Assembly (NCBI GenBank): GCA_025765615.1
Contig: JAIVFJ010000163.1
Location: 1-64,000 of the forward strand
DNA length: 64,000 nucleotides
DNA from: Zopfochytrium polystomum
Lineage: Eukaryota > Chytridiomycota > Chytridiomycetes > Chytridiales > Chytridiaceae
Direction of reading: 5' to 3'
Below the pieces are notes generated by a model. That model saw nothing but the letters and a program-made list of their open reading frames with translations, was not told where the DNA came from and did not search any database. Position numbers and translations under genes: made by a program. This document shows positions 46,579 through 56,598 of this stretch, piece after piece. The number at the start of each line of letters is the position of its first letter. Position 1 is the first letter of the stretch.

Positions 46579-49278
46579 CTAAAATGGAATCGGCTTGGAG
46601 CGGTCGCCGCCGGGCGGCGCGACAATGTGCGAATGCGCGTTGGGAAGCGGCTGCGAGTATCCGTGCGGGTGGTACGCTGCTGAGGCGGCGGCTGGAGCGG
46701 GTTGAACGGCGTACGACGTTGGCGGAGATTTCCACCCTGGCGTGAAGGCCGAAACGTCCTGCAGGACGACAGGATCCCGTCCGACGTGGTCCCGCTTCTC
46801 GCTGCCCTTCCTGACGAGGCCCATGCTCGTCCGTTCGCGGTCGAGGCTGGTCGACCATCCGTCGCGCCCAATGCCGGCGGCCGCCGCCGAGGTGGCGGGA
46901 TAGGGCGAGACGCGGGCCCCCGGGCCGAGAGGAGGTCTGTCGGGGGCGGTGGCCCAGGGTGACGTCGGCGACCGGGGCGACCGAGGCAACATAAAGTCGT
47001 CGTCGTCGCCGCTGTTGAAGCGAGTGGTGATGGGGCCGACGTCGCCGCCTGGGGCGGTGGAGGGGTAGAGGATGGCTACTGGTGAGTTGAGGGCGTATGG
47101 GTTCTGAGGGTTCGAGTTTGTGGGTGGTGGGAGGGTATTCTAATTTTGTTTTTTGTTTTTTTGTTGTTGCGCAGAGATTTTTGTTTCAGCGATCGTGTTT
47201 CTTTCCTGAGACCCGTCGATGGTTCGATTACGACTGTAACGCAAAACAGAGGTACTCACTAGGGCCACGCCTGACTCCTGACGGGTGAGCGCACCGCCGT
47301 CGCTTGAGACAGGATACTTGCGGTTGCGAACGCAGCAGCAGCCAAACAACGTGGCATAAGCGAGGCGAGCGCGCTGGGTCTGTTGCGAGGGGTTTCAGAT
47401 GGAACGAAGGTGTGAGGAAGGTTGTTGAAAGAGAAGGCCACCTCCACTCCATTCCGCAACCGCCACACCACGACTCCCCTCGTTTCCTCCCTTTCTTCAG
47501 TCCAACTCACCGATCCAAAGCACGCAAACATCAAAATGGAGCACACACTCGGCGTGAAAATGCTCATTGACGCGGCGTCGGTCTGCACGCCGACAGTATT
47601 GTACCAACCGCCGTCGCCGTATTTTGTCCAGGCTGTGAAAATAGACGCGGCGAAGTACACGAGGGAGAAGACAGAAATGCCAAAGCACCACACGATCATG
47701 CGGAGAATAAACTGCATGATAGTGCTTTTGGGGAGAGCGGGGCCCTCTTGGGCAGATGAGGGCGCTGATGACGAGGAGAGGCTGGATCCACTGAGGTCGC
47801 GGTGTTTCCGGTAGTACGCGATGATGGCGTGCACTGGGAGGGCGGGGAAACCGGAGAAACCGGAGGGAATCAGATCGTTGGCTTCTCCCATTGATTTTCC
47901 TTCGGTCTCTACTCGAGCAAAAAAAACGCAAGTTGCGAAACCTACCGAGGAAGAAGAGTCCGACAAAGAAAAACAGGACATCCCAAAGAATCTCGTACAC
48001 GACGAATTGATAAATGTAGCGTTCATAGTCGCAGTACGAATCCAGCACGTAACGCGCCCTGAGGGGGTGATCGTTGAGCGTTGTTTTGTTTGGTTGGATG
48101 CGGTCAGTATCCAAGAGCCGGAAACCAATGAAGCACAAATTTTGTTCCGTCTCACTTTGTCGGCCTCTCGATCATTTCGATGCCCGTGAAGGTGCACGGA
48201 ATCGCGAACGTTATGAATAAGTATGCCCCGACGCGAATTCGCCGGTCGTTCCACCAGGAAAAGCGGGGGTTGATTTTCGCCAGGGTGACAAAGAGTTCGA
48301 GGGCTAGGCATGTGTTGGCGGCGACTGAAAGTTTTCAACGGATGGGAGGGTGAGACCAAAGCGACCGTGCAAGAACCAGGGAGTGAGAAACGGCCGGTGA
48401 AAGTCGACAAAGAACATGAAACCAGCTTACATGCAGAGTTTGAGATGAAGTTGAAGAAGTAGGCCTGGGCGAGGTGAAGGGCGAGGCGGAGGGCAAGACA
48501 GCAACGGAATCAATGACATCAGCGCGATTCGAGAAATGTTGAGCGACAAAGGGGGATGGACGCGAAACAAGGTGAAAGCTCGCAGACAGACCACCCCCTC
48601 CACGCGATGGAACCGTCCCCCACACACAGACAGCACAACTTGAATGAGTAATTCCTTGTTTCCCCCCACGCACGAAACCCGAGCCGACAGGGGCTTGATT
48701 GTTGATGCCCCACCAACACAAAAATTCTTTCTTTTTTCCCCCTATTCACGTGAGCGCTGCCCTTCGAAGGAAGAGAGAGACAGAGACAAACGACAGACAG
48801 GAAAGGGCGACAGACAGAGCGACACACAATGTCATCAGACAGCCGGGCGGCCTCGTTCCTCCTCCCTGCTTGCCTCCTTAACACACAGCGGATCGCCACC
48901 CGGCCACTCCATTCCACTCTTCCTTCTCACCTCGACCTCGCAGACGGCCTGGAACGCCAGGTCGCCGTCGACAAAGACGACGGTGCCGTCCAGATCGTTG
49001 CGGAGGACGACGTCAGCTGCGGAGAATGAGGTGGCTGAAGAGCGGTTTGCGGTGGCGGCGTTGGGGGCATTGGGGACAGGTGCAGCGCGGGAGCGAGCGT
49101 TTGCAAAGAGGGCGGCGACGAGCGAGCCGTCGAGGACGAGGACGAGCTGCCACGTGAGGAGGGTCGCGGCCATGGCGACGAGCGGCACGTTGCGGGGCGG
49201 GGCGGCGGCGACGACCAGCAGCGTCAGGGCGGCGGCGACGAGGCCCAACGCGCTGACGACGAGCGCCACCACCTGCAT
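46579..49278 (-). CDS. Seven-TM receptor, STE3 (class D pheromone receptor)-like
   Basis: Seven exons, complement(48931..49278), (48431..48464), (48156..48324), (47946..48058), (47511..47833), (47260..47379) and (46579..47103), give 543 aa with all phases closing. TM1 begins at the N-terminus (residues ~3-25), followed by PPRNVPLV and TM2 (~31-58). A Cys at 113 opens TM3 (AYFFNFISNSAF), and Cys193 in loop 2 can pair with it. TM4 is ~157-178, TM5 ~198-225 ending YYRKHRD, TM6 ~262-287, and TM7 ends near 329 with FACFGSTQRARLAY. The 210-residue tail is Pro/Ser-rich. The short N-terminus, RN motif after TM1 and the FG-x-x-x-x-R motif after TM7 favour STE3. A cAMP-receptor-like GPCR is the alternative. 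Intron 1 is long (466 nt) and exon 2 only 34 nt. Confidence 0.7.
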
Positions 49279-50092
49279 CGGGGGGTTCGGTCGTTCAGCT
49301 CGTTTATTTTTTTTGTTGTTGTTGTCGTTGTTCTGAACTTGATTTTCTTTCTTTTTCGTTTGTTTTCTGTCTTGTTTCTGTTTCTTTGTTTTATTTTGTT
49401 TGGGGGAGGGGAAGACATGACAGAAATTTTCGGTGCCTGAGAGTCTCTCGGTCGCCCATTCGTTGTGGTGCCCCAGCTTCAAACTGTTCAAATTGGAAAA
49501 CGGAGTGTGGACTTGGAAAATAAAAATTTTTTTTATTTCCTTCTTGTTATTCTTACTCTTGTTTTTCCGTGACCACCGACCGACCGACAGAACCGCCCGG
49601 CCGTGAATTCCACCCGCACTCACCCCTCAATTTCAAGTTTCACATTGTGTGTGTGTGTGCAGATTGAAGTGTGGACTTGGAAGACAAAAAAAGACACGGT
49701 TGATGTGGCCAGTCACTGCCTCTTCCGCCACCAATTTATTAACCACCCCACCTCTTTTTTCTTTGTAACCCCCCCCAACAGCGTCTTAAAAAACAGGGGG
49801 CGAGCGAATCTCTTGTGTTGATGATGACTATTGTTTATTGCCCAAAAAAGGCGAACGGTGTGGTAGTAACAGAAAAATTTTCTGCATTTGAATAGAAAAC
49901 CAAACCGACAACAACAAGAGACGGAATCGAGGAACCGGGGGGCGGGCCTGGAGAGGGAGAGACAGCACACCCCGCGGTGGGGGCGGCGCGTGAGTGTGTG
50001 TGTTGGCAAGCCACCAAAAAGCTTTTGATTATTGGACAGTCATAAATTGGGCGCTACCCAATGAAACCACCCCCGTTGCTAATCAACCCTCC

Positions 50093-50138
<46 letters not shown>

Positions 50139-50343
50139 CACTGATTAGCAGTCAGGGAGACCGCCAAAAAACACCAACCCAACCAATGAACGACTGGGAA
50201 CTGTTTTTTTTTTGCTTTCTCGCTATTTTTTCTTTCTTTTCATCAGGGCTCACTCACGATCCCCCACCCCTCCTTGCAAAGAGGAAGAAATAGAAGAAGA
50301 ACAAGAAGAAGAAGAAGAAAAAATGAAAAAGAACATCCACCCA
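49279..50343. other. Intergenic DNA upstream of the receptor, with (CA)n
   Basis: Low-complexity flank of the receptor gene. A perfect (CA)n microsatellite lies at about 50096-50133. A-rich and GAA-rich stretches follow near 50280-50330. No gene is seen. Confidence 0.45.
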
Positions 50344-50781
50344 TCAGCAGCCACCAACAACAGCGTTCGCACCACCACCACCACCACCGCCGCCACCAGT
50401 CATTCCGCCGCCGTCGCCGCCGCCAAACCCCACCACCACCACCGCCGCCTCCGCCGAAACGACGCCTCCGTGACCGCCTCCGCCGCCGTCCTCGCCCCCC
50501 ACGCAAAACACCTGCATCCACTTTTCGCGCCGTCGTCCCTCCACGTACGCAGCGAGCCGCTCGCCCGTTAGGAGCCGCGGCGGCGGCGGCGGCGGCGGCG
50601 GCGCGGTGCGGTTGTTGTTGTTGTTGTTGTTGGTGTTGTTGTCATGGTGGTTGTGGTGGTGGGGGATCGTGTCGATGGGGACGACGGTGGCGAACGTGCC
50701 GAGCCGTGGCGCGGGCCCGCAGCGGAGGAAGAGACCGGGCGTGTCGGGCGGGGTGGGAGGGGGGGTTGAGTGTACGGACAT
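50344..50781 (-). CDS. Possible small low-complexity protein
   Basis: An uninterrupted 145-codon frame reads MSVHSTPPPTPPDTPGLFLRC, a short non-repetitive part (GTFATVVPID), His/Asn runs, poly-Pro, then RLLTGERLAAYVEGRRREKW and a Gly-rich end. The non-repetitive parts use GC-rich third positions like nearby genes. However, the runs are encoded by triplet repeats ((CAC)n, (AAC)n, (CCG)n), so much of the frame could be accidental. Function unknown. Introns could extend it in either direction. Confidence 0.3.
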   Translation of the reverse strand: MSVHSTPPPTPPDTPGLFLRCGPAPRLGTFATVVPIDTIPHHHNHHDNNTNNNNNNNRTAPPPPPPPPRLLTGERLAAYVEGRRREKWMQVFCVGGEDGGGGGHGGVVSAEAAVVVVGFGGGDGGGMTGGGGGGGGGANAVVGGC

Positions 50782-51061
50782 TTTTTTTTTGGGGGGGGAG
50801 TGGGGGAGCGTTTGTGTAGCGTGTGTGTGTGCACCGGGGAACGAGCAACACTATGCGTCAAAGGACCGCGATAGTGTTTTGGTTTTTGAGTCGCGCGTCG
50901 GGCCGCGATGCGTGTGTGTGTGTGTGTGTGTGTGTGATGTGGGCCGAGTGTGTGGGCTGCCACGCAACAACAAGATGTGGGAAGCGGGGACGGGGCACGG
51001 GAAAACGTGGGCGAGGGCCATACCCCGTTTTTTTAAACATCTGGGGCGGATGTTGAGGCGA

Positions 51062-51062
51062 G

Positions 51063-51140
<78 letters not shown>
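51062..51140. repeat. (TG)n tract passing into (CG)4
   Basis: About 70 bp of alternating TG with one early CG is followed directly by GCGCGCGCG, an uninterrupted purine-pyrimidine alternation able to form Z-DNA. A shorter (GT)n lies at about 50911-50935. Confidence 0.85.
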
Positions 51141-51141
<1 letters not shown>

Positions 51142-51526
51142 CTGTGTGTGTGCGTTGGGCTCTCTCTTACGTGGTGGAGGCCCGTTGAAGGGTCCTGGTG
51201 TCGTTGAAGGGGGTAACTCGGAAAAAAATTAAACCGAACAAAAAGCAAAACGCAAAAAAAAAAAAAAAAGAAACTCTGGTTTTTATCGTTTTGCATGTGT
51301 CCAGCCAGTATTTGCAAAGAGGGAATGCGAGACAGAGAAAGAAGAAAAGAAAAATGAAGGAAAGGGAGATGAAGGGTGGGGGAGAGAGCTAAGATGATGA
51401 TGGATACGACTTTTTTTTCAAAGAGGAGCGGACCATGAGAACGAGAGAGAGCGACAGATAGTGCAAGCGTCAGCGAGTTGCAGGTATGTAATGTAATAAC
51501 TGGCAAGAGAGAAAGATGGACGACTC

Positions 51527-52270
51527 TCAGCAGTCGACGAGATCCCCCTTCTTCCTCGCCCACGCCGCAAAGTCCTCGCACCTCGCCTTTGGAAACACCC
51601 ACCCGGGCACGACGCCCTTGCCGCTCGGCGCCTTGAGCCTCGCGTTAAACCTGGCGCCCATCTTTGCCAGCTGCTCCTTGAACGCGCGCGTGTCGCCGCC
51701 CAGCAGCGCCCCGGACTTTTCCGTGTACTCGGCCACCAGCGTGAACTCGGGTCTCTTCCCTCCCTCCTCCTTCTCTTCTTCTTCTTCTTCGTCCTCGTCG
51801 GCGTCCTCGACCGCCAGCTCCGCGCGCCTCCCGACCTTGGCAGCGGTGGAGGACCCGTTGGCGGCGCCGACCCACTTTGCGGCCGAGGCGGCGCGGGAGG
51901 CGGGCAGGATCCAGCCGGGCGTGCGCGCGCCGTCGATGGTGAGCGTCGGGTTGAGGCGGGCGCCCATCTTTTCGAGCTCGGCCGCGCGGGCGGGGGGAAT
52001 GTCGCCGCCGTGGATGGCGACGGATTTCGCCGTGTACTGGGTGATGCGGATCTCGGCGGAGGAAGCCGTCGGGGCGACGGGGGACACGGGGGACGGCGGG
52101 GCGGCGGCGGCCTTTTTACCGGCGGCGGGCTTCTTGGCGGCTGGCGTCGCAGTCGTCTTGATGGATTTTGCCTTTGCAGTCGTTGCTCGCTTGGCGGGCG
52201 TCGCGGCGGGGGCCGCCGTCGTGGTGGCCGTAGCGGTTGGGGCGGCGGCGGTTTTGGTTTTCCAGGCCAT
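51527..52270 (-). CDS. Basic-tailed protein with two 'GD...GARxN...GW' domains
   Basis: Single exon, 247 aa, start at 52270. Residues 1-70 are Ala/Lys/Thr/Pro-rich like a histone H1 tail. Two homologous ~60-residue domains follow at about 73-135 and 175-240. Both have (T)xKSxAxxGGD near the start, a K-MGARxN block (101-107 and 203-209) and PGW(I/V)xP (118-123 and 222-227). An acidic linker (EDADEDEEEEEEKEE) separates them. I recognise the domain as a small module with a GD(T), LGGxxN and GWxF signature that recurs in large DNA viruses and diverse eukaryotes, often as an appendage to nuclear proteins. Its function is unknown to me. The basic tail and acidic linker suggest a chromatin-associated role, by inference only. 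Confidence 0.75.
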   Translation of the reverse strand: MAWKTKTAAAPTATATTTAAPAATPAKRATTAKAKSIKTTATPAAKKPAAGKKAAAAPPSPVSPVAPTASSAEIRITQYTAKSVAIHGGDIPPARAAELEKMGARLNPTLTIDGARTPGWILPASRAASAAKWVGAANGSSTAAKVGRRAELAVEDADEDEEEEEEKEEGGKRPEFTLVAEYTEKSGALLGGDTRAFKEQLAKMGARFNARLKAPSGKGVVPGWVFPKARCEDFAAWARKKGDLVDC

Positions 52271-53087
52271 GATTGAATTGTTTGTATGCGAGAGAGAGAG
52301 AGAGAGTGTGTGTGTGTGCGTGTGCGACTTGACGACTTTCCACCGGCGTTCTTTATACGCGAAACGAGGGCGCGAAAATTTTTGGGGAAAGGTAACAGAG
52401 GAGAGATAGAGATCGAGGGAGAAGGGAGATGGGGAGAAAACGCGACCAGGCACACTTTTTTTTTTCTTCTTTTTTCTTCTTTTTTTTGGTTTTTCTCCTT
52501 TTTTTGTTGTTTTTTTTTTGAAGTGGAGATGGGGCGGCGTTCCTTTTTTTTTTTTTTGTTTTTTTTTCTCTGTCTTTTTGTTTGGCCTTTTAGTGAACTG
52601 TGTCTGCCTTCTGGAACGCGCCGGACCAGCAACTGGACGTCATGTCCGGAAAACAAGGGAACATTTCTGACACCCCCAAAGTCGTCCACCCCCATAGGCA
52701 CGATCATTGCTATTGCCTTGGCTTAATGCTAATTAGGAGCCAGGGCCTGGCGAACGAAGCCTGAGCTCCCTAAAAGGAATGAAAGGAAGTAAACAGAAAC
52801 CGAATGAAGCAGTGCGCAACAAAAGACAGCCGTTGGGGACGCCACCCACCAGGTATTTTCCCCAACGCCCAAATACTACACACCAAAAAAGTCAAACATC
52901 CACATTGAACAGCTCTTTCAATGTGTAGTCTATTTAATTTTTTTCTTTATTGTTCCCCATTCCCGTTTGAATTTCTTCTTTTCTTTCCTCCCCCTTTCTC
53001 CTTTCATTCCGACATGTATAACCGCCCCAAGGTGTTTTTTTTTTCTTTTGTTTTTTGAAAACTTCTTTTTCTTTTTCTTTTTTTTTT
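52271..53087. other. Promoter of the GW-domain gene and T-rich 3' flank of the hydrolase
   Basis: An (AG)n/(TG)n leader lies just upstream of the GW-domain start. Further out are long T runs (about 52456-52560 and 53036-53088), which are A-rich in the sense of the flanking minus-strand genes. No gene is supported. Confidence 0.45.
52352..52358 (-). promoter_or_regulatory. TATA box of the GW-domain gene
   Basis: TATAAAG on the minus strand lies about 82 bp upstream of the start codon at 52270. An (AC)n(TC)n leader lies between. The distance suits a ~50-nt 5' UTR. Confidence 0.45.
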
Positions 53088-54845
53088 TCACTTCTTCTGT
53101 TCTATGCTCGGCGCGTCGCAGCTGCGCAGGAAAAAGTCCACTTCGGCCACCAGCGTCTGCCCGCACTGGAGGAACGCGGGTCCGTCCAGGGCCAGCGCGA
53201 TGAAGCTGCAAAACGAGGGGGTTGGTTGTCGGAAGGAAAAGGAGGGTTTTCCCCTCGTTAAGTTTCACGTCGCCGAACGTTCTCACAACCAAAAGCAAAA
53301 CGGAAGAAAAAAAAAAACCTAAGGCAACAACAAGCAAACACTCAACTTGTACGCAAACGGCATGCCCGACCCCTTCACCACGTCGACGACCGCGCCGCGC
53401 CCGCGGACGGCCTCGACCCACCGCTCGATGGCGTCCGCCTGGAACTCGGCGTCGCCGTAAACAACCAAGGTCCGCGGCGGGAGGTCCGCCGCGAGGGGTT
53501 TCGGCAGGCGCGGGGCGACGGCGTCGGCGTTGTAGAGCGGCGCGAGCCGCGGGTCGGTCGGGTCCGCGGCGCGGGGCGCGTACTGCACGGCCCAGTGGCG
53601 CGCGGCGGCCGGCGTCGTCACGTCGTGGACGAGCCGCTCGGCGGGCGGCGCGTGCGTGTTGAAGGGGTCGACCCACGGGCTGATGAGGAGCAGCCGGTCG
53701 ACGGAGTAAGGCGCCGCGGTCGCGGGCGGGTGGGCGAGGAGGTCGAGGGCGATGTTGGCGCCGGCGGAGTCGCCGGCTGTTTTGTTTGTGTGTTTGTTGT
53801 CGGTGTTGTCGGTGTTGTTGGTGTTGTCAACAACAAAAAAAAATAAAAAATAAACAAAAAAATAAAAAACAAGCAACCAATCCCATACCGAGAACCAGGT
53901 TCCGCACGCCGACGCCGTCGACCAGCCACCGCACCGCTTCCTCGGCGGCGGCGCGCGGGGCGGGCCAGCGCGCCTCGGGCGCCTGCGGGTACTCGGGGGC
54001 GACAAAGACGAGGCGCTTGCCGCCCGCGCGCGGCGACGCGTTGAAGCGGCGAATGATTTCCGCGTGGTGGTCGGCGCCGAAGCGCGGCGAGCCCAGCGCG
54101 AACCAGCCGCCTGTTTTTTTTTTTCCCGTGCCGAGCGACGAAAGAGAGAGAGAAACAGTAGGGGGTTAACTGACCGGAAGGCCCAGGGAAGAGAAGAAAA
54201 CCCCGAACCGTGAAAGTACAGGACGACGACTGCGTCCGCGACGTCGGCGACGGCGTCCTCAAAAACCCTGTGCTTCTTGTCGTACCAAAGACCCTTGACG
54301 AGCGACGATCGCGGGCGAGGCTGGTCGCCGTCCGCCACCGCCGCTTCGGCTTTCTCGTCCGACGAAGACGGCTTGTCGTCAACGGCCGGCACGGCGTGGA
54401 CGGCGGGCACGGCAAAGGGGATGATCTGGACCTTTTGTCGCGCGTAGTCGAACCCCGAGCTGGTGAGGACGGCCTCGAAGCCCTCTCTGACGCGGTAGCG
54501 GTTGTCGAGGCCGTCGGAGAGGAGCCAGCGGGCGAACGAGACGATGACTTCGAACTGGTAGTTGACGTTGGGGTGGATCGAGTAGCGGGCGTGGGCCGGG
54601 TTGCTCGAGTTCCTGTTGTTGTTGATGGTGTCGTTGTTGTCGCCGGGTGTGGGTGTGGGTGTGGGTGTGGGTGTGGGTGTGGGTTTCGGGGCGGACGCGG
54701 CGCGGAGCCAGCGCTTGATGTAGATGTAAGGGAAGAAGAGGGCGAGGACAAAGATGGCGCCGTTTGCGGTGCGGCGGTAGTGGAAGAGGAACGAGAGGAA
54801 TGCGATGGCGACGGCGACGGCCATGCCGCCGTTCAAGGAGAGCAT
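53088..54845 (-). CDS. Membrane-anchored alpha/beta hydrolase (HSL/abhydrolase-3 type)
   Basis: Four exons, complement(54209..54845), (53889..54110), (53347..53776) and (53088..53205), give 468 aa. Two hydrophobic segments (~6-22 and ~29-46) precede a (Pro-Thr)n linker encoded by a GTGGGT hexamer repeat. The catalytic domain has the oxyanion motif YFHGGWFALGS rebuilt across intron 1, and GDSAGAN with Ser290 rebuilt across intron 2. An Asp follows in VVYGDAEFQADAI. Where the family has a catalytic His (usually GM(P/V)H), this protein reads GMPFAY, so the triad seems incomplete. The last exon adds FIALALDGPAFLQC. The likely role is an ER-facing esterase, like sterol-acetyl or arylacetamide deacetylases, if active. 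The first donor (GTTCGG) is weak. An in-frame ATG further upstream exists but encodes low-complexity sequence. Confidence 0.8.
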
Positions 54846-55214
54846 AGTAATATTGGCGAAGCGACGCTTTCTTGTTGGGAGGCGGCGGGACGGAAGCGTG
54901 AGGTTGGGAGCTGCTGCTGCAGTGGCCGTCGAATGAGGCGGGCGGGCGGGCGGGCGGGCGGGCGGTTGGACGGCAGCAAGAACTGACTGAGGTGCACAGA
55001 ACAAATGAATGAAGAAAGAAACGACAGAGACAGAGACAGAGACAGGGACAAAGAGTGTGGGAAACCCTCTTTTCTCCTTTTTTTGCGATAAAATTTTTAG
55101 AAGCCTCCTCCGCGAGTCCCTCCACAAAAAGGTGTGATTATGATTTCACCCGCCCCCCGTGACCAAAACGGGAATGCGATGGTTATGAAGAAAGGGAAGA
55201 GAAAGGTAGTCAAT
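54846..55214. other. Upstream flank of the hydrolase gene
   Basis: Contains a (GGGC)n-like repeat near 54938-54965 and (ACAGAG)n near 55022-55048 within the presumed leader of the minus-strand hydrolase. No TATA box or other gene is evident. Confidence 0.4.
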
Positions 55215-55902
55215 AGGGAGCTTTTGCAATGCAAGGAAATTTACTTTTCCTTGTGAAAGATTTCCTTGTGACGAAGAAGGATTTCCTGTATGGATTTAGT
55301 TTTTGCCACAGCCAAATTTCCTTGTGTTTTTCCTTGTGAGATTGATGACAGGGACATCGAGGACCTCACTGACGACGAGGACGATCTTGACAGTCTTGCC
55401 ATCTTGCTACTTCAGTACAGCTGACAAAACACCTTGACAACAGGCCAGGGCTTTCGCTAGAAGTAGTGCAAACAACCTTCAGAGTTCTGGATCCACCACT
55501 TCCGCTTTACAAAAGACGAGATTGCCTGTCTATGTGATTGTCTTCCAATCCCTGACCCTTTCGCGACTGTAACCCTTGCAGGCCTTTGAACACGCTTTCC
55601 ATCCGGATTGCGAGCTGATGCATCCACTTCTCCCGCTCCATCTCCCGCTCAATCTAGATCTTCTGCATCAGCGGGTTCTGCACCTGGAATACTTCCTACA
55701 CCAACAGCTGGGCTGCAAGCGGCCGAGTGAGCAGCTGTAGCGACTTGCAGTCCTTGCTGTTCTTCTTTGTGTTTTTACGATTTATTTATGGTTCTCACAA
55801 GGAAAAGTTCTTCCTTGTGACAGTCCGCTCACAAGGAATTTTCTTCGCCATTTTTCCTTGTGAGCGAAGGAAAAGTTCCTGTCAGGATTGCAAAAACTCC
55901 CT
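55215..55902. mobile_element. Non-autonomous DNA transposon (Harbinger/IS5-like MITE)
   Basis: A 688-bp element with terminal inverted repeats AGGGAGYTTTTGCAATSC, flanked on both sides by AAT (55212-55214 and 55903-55905), a 3-bp target duplication. Both subterminal regions carry multiple copies of TTCCTTGTGA in both orientations, as transposase-binding arrays do. The plus strand keeps a short frame (FWIHHFRFTKDEIACLCD, about 55490-55550) resembling the N-terminal helical part of Harbinger-type transposases. No DDE domain remains, so this is a deletion derivative. Confidence 0.7.
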
Positions 55903-56179
55903 AATCACGTCCACGCTTTGTTGTTGCTTGCTGCTTTCTTCGCTCGCCTGCGCTTTCCCCCCCGTCCATGCAGGAATATCGATGGGGACGGACATTTGGA
56001 GGTTGGAGGACGGAGTTCGCCTACGCCAAAGCGAGGCGACTTCGCGCTGCGACGAACGAGGCGCGCCGCAGCCCTAAAGGCGTTCTTAATTCCAGCGCAG
56101 AAGAAACAGCGACTAAACAGCGTTCGCGTCTCAGGTTTGTCTTTGTCGTGCCTGGTTGCAGCGCCACCAAGGTGGAGGG

Positions 56180-56212
<33 letters not shown>

Positions 56213-56598
56213 CGGAAAGAACAGCCAAAACTCAGCAGCAATCGACTAGACCAGCCATCCCCGCTCGCTCCGCCTGGAGGACCAGCTTGCGCGCGAGAAG
56301 ATCGAATTGGTGAATCCCACTTAACCCTGCAGATCGCAACCCACGCGATGGACCGATCTCAACCGCGTTGACGCTGCGCGCGATCGTGCGGTCCGCAAAG
56401 CGATAGTGAAAGACACAGCCTCGATTCACTGCCGCACATGACACCACTCCCTCGCGCTGGTCATTTCGCGAGGAGCGAATGTATCCATCCCCTTACGAAG
56501 ACAACTCGAATTCCATTGCTCCCAACCACCGCACCGCCACATCCCTGCTTACTTGTTTTTGCCCCCTTGCCCAGGAAGCCCCTCCCTCTGGCCCAAAA
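55903..56598. other. Upstream region of the PB1-TIR-NACHT gene
   Basis: Contains a 31-A run at 56180-56210. The rest is unremarkable and should hold the promoter. The start at 56599 is preceded by a C-rich leader and the context cccaaaaATG. No separate gene is supported. Confidence 0.45.

Noticed and set aside
50606..51232. 208-codon plus-strand ORF rich in Val and Cys
   Set aside because: It arises from translation of GTT and GT microsatellites and is not a protein.
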